A stretch of DNA of 8,774 nucleotides from Chloroflexota bacterium (lineage in GTDB: Bacteria > Chloroflexota > Dehalococcoidia > UBA3495): assembly GCA_022571575.1 (NCBI GenBank), contig JACZXN010000047.1, positions 1-8,774 of the forward strand. The letters are read 5' to 3'. Below the pieces are notes generated by a model. It was not told where the DNA came from. It saw only the letters and a program-made list of their open reading frames with translations, and did not search any database. Below, piece by piece: positions 6,441 to 8,774 of the stretch. The position numbers and the translations under genes are program-made. Position 1 is the stretch's first letter. Each line of letters starts with the position of its first letter.

Positions 6441-8138
6441 TTGACTCAAGTTAACGACGGCGGAGAAGCTATCCTGGAAGCCTTCCGAAACCTGGACATC
6501 GACTACATCATCTCCTCTCCGGGATCCGAGTGGTCCCCAGTGTGGGAGGCCCTGGCCCGGCAGCGTATCAATGAGGTGGACGGCCCCACCTACATAAACT
6601 GCTGGCATGAGACTTTGGCCGTCAATATGGCGGTTGGATACACCAGGATAACGGGCAAGCTCCAGGCCGTCTTGCTCCATGCCGGCGTGGGCCTGCTGCA
6701 AGGAGGCATCGGTATACACGGCGCATACCTGGGAGAAGTTCCGGTACTCATATGCTCCGGCGAAGCCAACAGCTACGGCGAGGATCCAAACTTCGACCCG
6801 CAAGGGCAATGGTACCGAAACTTGAGCGTCGTCGGCGGCCCCAACCGGTTCGTCGACCCATTCACCAAGTGGAGCGGCCAGGCCACCAGTCCCTATACCC
6901 TTTATGAACAGCTGGTTCGGGCGGGCGAGATGGCCCAAAGGGTGCCGAAGGGACCAACCTTCCTGGACGTTCCCATCGAGACCATGGTCCATGATTGGAC
7001 CCCACCGGCAAAGATCCGCAAAGTCGCCGCCGCACCCAAGACTCAACCAACCCCGGAGTCGATAAGCGAGCTAGCCGAGCTGCTATCCCGAAGTACCAAC
7101 CCCCTCATCATAACCGAGTCCGCGGGAAGGGAACCCGAGGGTTTTGCCAATCTGGTCAAACTGGCGGAGCTATTGGCCATACCCGTGGTGGAGAGCGCCC
7201 CCATCTACTCCAACTTCCCCAAGAGCCACCCTCTGCACTTAGGCTTTAACCCCGGACCGTATCTGAACCAGGCCGATCTGGTGCTGATCGTGGGTAGCAG
7301 GGCTCCCTGGTATCCACCCAGCGCCGGCCCTGCCAATGCCACTGTAGTAGCCATGGGAGAATCTCCCCTCAAGGGGCAGATGGTCTACCAGAACCTTCAA
7401 GCCGACCTGTACGTTGAAGGAGACCTGACGATCGCGCTGGCTCTGCTGGTGGAAGCGCTGAAGTCCGATGGAGCCGGCGGCGAGGGCAAGATAAAAGATC
7501 GGAGGGCGCGGTGGGAAGCCGAGCACAATAAGCTACAGGCAGGCTATCGCGACGCGGAAAAAGCCGCTCAGTCCAAACAGCCCATCGACCCGGTCTGGCT
7601 TTGCACCGCTTTGAGCGAGGTGATGCCCGAGGATACGATCTACGTGGAAGAGACCACGTCCCACCGAACAGCGATCACACGCCACGTCAACTGGGAGAAG
7701 CCCCATAGCTACCTGCACCCCAGCGGTGGGTTGGGACAGGGGTTGGGGTTGGCCCTGGGCGCCAAGCTGGCCAGACGTCAGCAGCCGGTGGTGGCCCTCA
7801 TGGGAGATGGGGGGTTGCTCTACAACCCGGTTGTGCAGAGCTTCGGGGTCGCGGGAGAGGCGAACCTACCCTTCCTGACCATCGTGTTCAACAACGGTAA
7901 CTACGAGGCCATGCGCAGCAACCACCTCCATTTCTACCCCGACGGCGCCGCTGCCTCCTCTGGCATATACCACGGAGTTCACATTCCCGGACCAGACTAC
8001 GCCAAGCTTGTGGACCCTTTTAACGGGTACGGCGAGCGAGTGGAAGACCCATCGAAGCTGAAGCAGGCCCTGAAGAACGGCCTGGCCGCGGTAAACGAGG
8101 GTAAGATCGCCCTCGTAGATGTGGTCCTTAGTATCTGA
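6441..8138 (+). CDS. ThDP-dependent enzyme, acetolactate synthase/benzoylformate decarboxylase superfamily
   Basis: Encodes 565 residues in the usual three-domain order. The N-terminal Pyr domain (about 1-180) contains the glutamate that activates the cofactor (E57, in WHETLAVNMAVGYTR). The central Rossmann-like domain (about 205-340) includes PLIITESAG and ADLVLIVGSRAPW. The C-terminal PP domain (about 380-565) contains the ThDP/Mg2+ motif GDG (455-457), 26 residues, then NN (484-485). SGGLGQGLGLALGAKLA (428-444) is the typical block before it. Members decarboxylate or ligate 2-oxo acids; the substrate is not evident. The SSPGSEW segment (25-31) differs from the PGG of true acetolactate synthases, and no regulatory subunit gene is adjacent, so branched-chain amino acid synthesis is unlikely. 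It is followed after 29 bp by a cupin gene, probably co-transcribed. Codon use (ATA, CTA, GGA, GTA) is more relaxed than in the sdh genes, which may point to a different history. Confidence 0.9.
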   Translation: MTQVNDGGEAILEAFRNLDIDYIISSPGSEWSPVWEALARQRINEVDGPTYINCWHETLAVNMAVGYTRITGKLQAVLLHAGVGLLQGGIGIHGAYLGEVPVLICSGEANSYGEDPNFDPQGQWYRNLSVVGGPNRFVDPFTKWSGQATSPYTLYEQLVRAGEMAQRVPKGPTFLDVPIETMVHDWTPPAKIRKVAAAPKTQPTPESISELAELLSRSTNPLIITESAGREPEGFANLVKLAELLAIPVVESAPIYSNFPKSHPLHLGFNPGPYLNQADLVLIVGSRAPWYPPSAGPANATVVAMGESPLKGQMVYQNLQADLYVEGDLTIALALLVEALKSDGAGGEGKIKDRRARWEAEHNKLQAGYRDAEKAAQSKQPIDPVWLCTALSEVMPEDTIYVEETTSHRTAITRHVNWEKPHSYLHPSGGLGQGLGLALGAKLARRQQPVVALMGDGGLLYNPVVQSFGVAGEANLPFLTIVFNNGNYEAMRSNHLHFYPDGAAASSGIYHGVHIPGPDYAKLVDPFNGYGERVEDPSKLKQALKNGLAAVNEGKIALVDVVLSI

Positions 8139-8157
8139 CGTGGTTCTTAGTAACTGA
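8121..8157 (+). repeat. Imperfect 18-bp direct repeat duplicating the stop-codon region
   Basis: GTGGTCCTTAGTATCTGA (8121-8138) is followed one base later by GTGGTTCTTAGTAACTGA (8140-8157), with 16 of 18 positions equal and a period of 19. The first copy is the last five codons and stop of the ThDP gene (VVLSI-stop). The second copy would read VVLSN-stop in its own frame. The cupin ribosome site begins directly after it. Confidence 0.8.
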
Positions 8158-8167
8158 TGGAGGTCGA

Positions 8168-8500
8168 ATGATTATTCGCTTATACACCGGTGATGATGGT
8201 CAAGCCCACTTCGAGGACCTCAACGTGCCGGCGGGAGAGACCGAGACCGTATCCCTTGAGGCCGGCGCTAACATGAACTTCCGCAGCTCCCCGGATGGCA
8301 GTTTCAGCGATTGGCACAACGCGCCCCGGTTCCAATACGTGATCGTCCTTGCCGGTCAGATGGAGATCGGGATCGGAGACGGCACAAAACGCTTGTTGAA
8401 CCCGGGCGACATCTTGCAGGTGGAAGACCTGACCGGGCAGGGCCATACCACCCGTTCGGTGGGCAACCGGATCACGGCCAGCGTGCCATTGCGCGGTTAG
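8168..8500 (+). CDS. Small single-domain cupin protein
   Basis: Encodes 110 residues forming one cupin beta-barrel. Motif 1 is degenerate: WHNAPRFQYVIVLAGQMEI (49-67) with H50, Q56 where many family members have Glu, and G63. Motif 2 is NPGDILQVEDLTGQGHTTR (78-96) with P79-G80-D81 and H93. H50, Q56 and H93 could form an incomplete metal site, so activity as an enzyme is uncertain; small cupins also act as isomerases, dioxygenases or binding proteins. GGAGG (8159-8163) lies 4 nt before the ATG. It follows the ThDP gene closely, so a shared transcript and a related pathway are likely. There is no signal peptide or membrane segment. A related cupin gene lies on the opposite strand a short distance downstream. 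Confidence 0.85.
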   Translation: MIIRLYTGDDGQAHFEDLNVPAGETETVSLEAGANMNFRSSPDGSFSDWHNAPRFQYVIVLAGQMEIGIGDGTKRLLNPGDILQVEDLTGQGHTTRSVGNRITASVPLRG

Positions 8501-8509
8501 CCCACATAC

Positions 8510-8577
8510 ACCAAAGCCACGTTGGGACCTAGATGTCCGGCCATGCCCGGTCTCGCGGGTTTCACCTTGGCTTTGGT
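8510..8577. repeat. Inverted repeat with 10-bp arms between convergent cupin genes
   Basis: ACCAAAGCCA (8510-8519) and TGGCTTTGGT (8568-8577) are perfect complements separated by 48 bp. The inner part has a small CCCG/CGGG hairpin. The position just after the + strand cupin stop, in a convergent spacer, suits a shared transcription end. No T-tract follows on either strand, so a remnant of a small mobile repeat is also possible. Confidence 0.45.
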
Positions 8578-8604
8578 TCAGCCGATTGCCGGACCGAACG
8601 CATC

Positions 8605-8618
8605 ACCAACCCGTTGGT
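8605..8618. repeat. Short palindrome near the end of the minus-strand cupin
   Basis: ACCAAC-CC-GTTGGT is a perfect short palindrome 14 bp beyond the stop of the - strand cupin. It could form a 5-bp hairpin with a CCCG loop. No T-run follows on the - strand, so a terminator role is doubtful. Confidence 0.3.
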
Positions 8619-8632
8619 CCACATCTCTTGAC

Positions 8633-8774
8633 TCAGTCGTCCAGGTGCACCGTGGCGGTAACCCTGGGCACGTCGCCCACGATCCGGGTGGTATGTCCGT
8701 GACCGGTCAGATCTTCCGCTAGGTTCACGTCTCCCGGCCCCAGGCGGTAGATCGTTCCATCGGCCAAGCCGATC
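8633..8774 (-). CDS. Second small cupin, C-terminal part only (runs off window)
   Basis: Reading the - strand from the right edge gives 46 residues and a TGA stop (TCA at 8633-8635 on the + strand). The start lies outside the window. The visible part contains cupin motif 2: ADGTIYRLGPGDVNLAEDL (PGD) followed by TGHGHTTR with its histidine. It aligns with residues 67-110 of the + strand cupin, with about 25 of 44 aligned positions equal and a two-residue insertion (VP) near the end. TGxGHTTR is shared exactly. The protein is therefore a paralogue of, or very close relative to, the upstream cupin, facing it tail to tail. Function is unknown. Confidence 0.85.
   Translation of the reverse strand, partial: IGLADGTIYRLGPGDVNLAEDLTGHGHTTRIVGDVPRVTATVHLDD

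Noticed and set aside
8522..8722. Open frame of 66 codons on the + strand at the right end
   Set aside because: It overlaps the C-terminus of the - strand cupin, which has clear homology, and it lacks a ribosome site and a recognisable domain.

Overview
The window is GC-rich bacterial DNA with strong G/C preference at third codon positions. It is densely packed, and every complete gene lies on the + strand. Three of its traits are a soluble-looking succinate dehydrogenase of the A-B-E type, tandem paralogues of metal-dependent hydrolases, and small stand-alone cupins. Together they would suit an uncultured Chloroflexota (Dehalococcoidia/SAR202-like) genome. No rRNA or other taxonomic marker is present, so this is only a weak inference.

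Layout. (1) 32-616 encodes a Nudix hydrolase of the ADP-ribose pyrophosphatase type. (2) After a 162-bp gap carrying an extended -10-like element, a three-gene operon follows (779-4391): flavoprotein SdhA, iron-sulfur protein SdhB, and a two-CCG-domain HdrB-like subunit (often called SdhE). A strong intrinsic terminator (4425-4464) closes it. No SdhC/SdhD membrane anchor is encoded, so this looks like the non-classical type E succinate:quinone oxidoreductase / fumarate reductase. The SdhB gene carries an extra cysteine expected to turn the usual [3Fe-4S] centre into a second [4Fe-4S]. The SdhE gene has lost one cysteine of its first CCG motif. (3) 4493-6359 holds two metallo-beta-lactamase-fold hydrolases in direct tandem. 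Both have 288 residues, their starts are exactly 1000 bp apart, and they are about 72% identical without gaps. A hairpin-rich spacer separates them. (4) 6441-8138 encodes a ThDP-dependent enzyme of the acetolactate synthase/benzoylformate decarboxylase superfamily, starting at TTG. A small one-domain cupin follows (8168-8500). An 18-bp imperfect direct repeat duplicates the stop codon of the ThDP gene just before the cupin. (5) On the - strand at the right edge (8633-8774) is the C-terminal end of a second, related cupin that runs off the window. The two cupins converge on a 132-bp spacer containing inverted repeats.

How the genes may work together. SdhA-SdhB-SdhE would pass electrons from succinate through FAD and three Fe-S clusters to the CCG subunit, and from there to quinone or another carrier (or the reverse, as a fumarate reductase). 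The MBL-MBL-ThDP-cupin set runs in one direction with strong ribosome sites. It looks like a catabolic or detoxification cassette handling an ester/lactone or thioester and a 2-oxo acid, but the substrates cannot be read from the sequence. The most unusual points are the cysteine changes in the type E SDH, the exact-period hydrolase duplication, and the convergent cupin pair.
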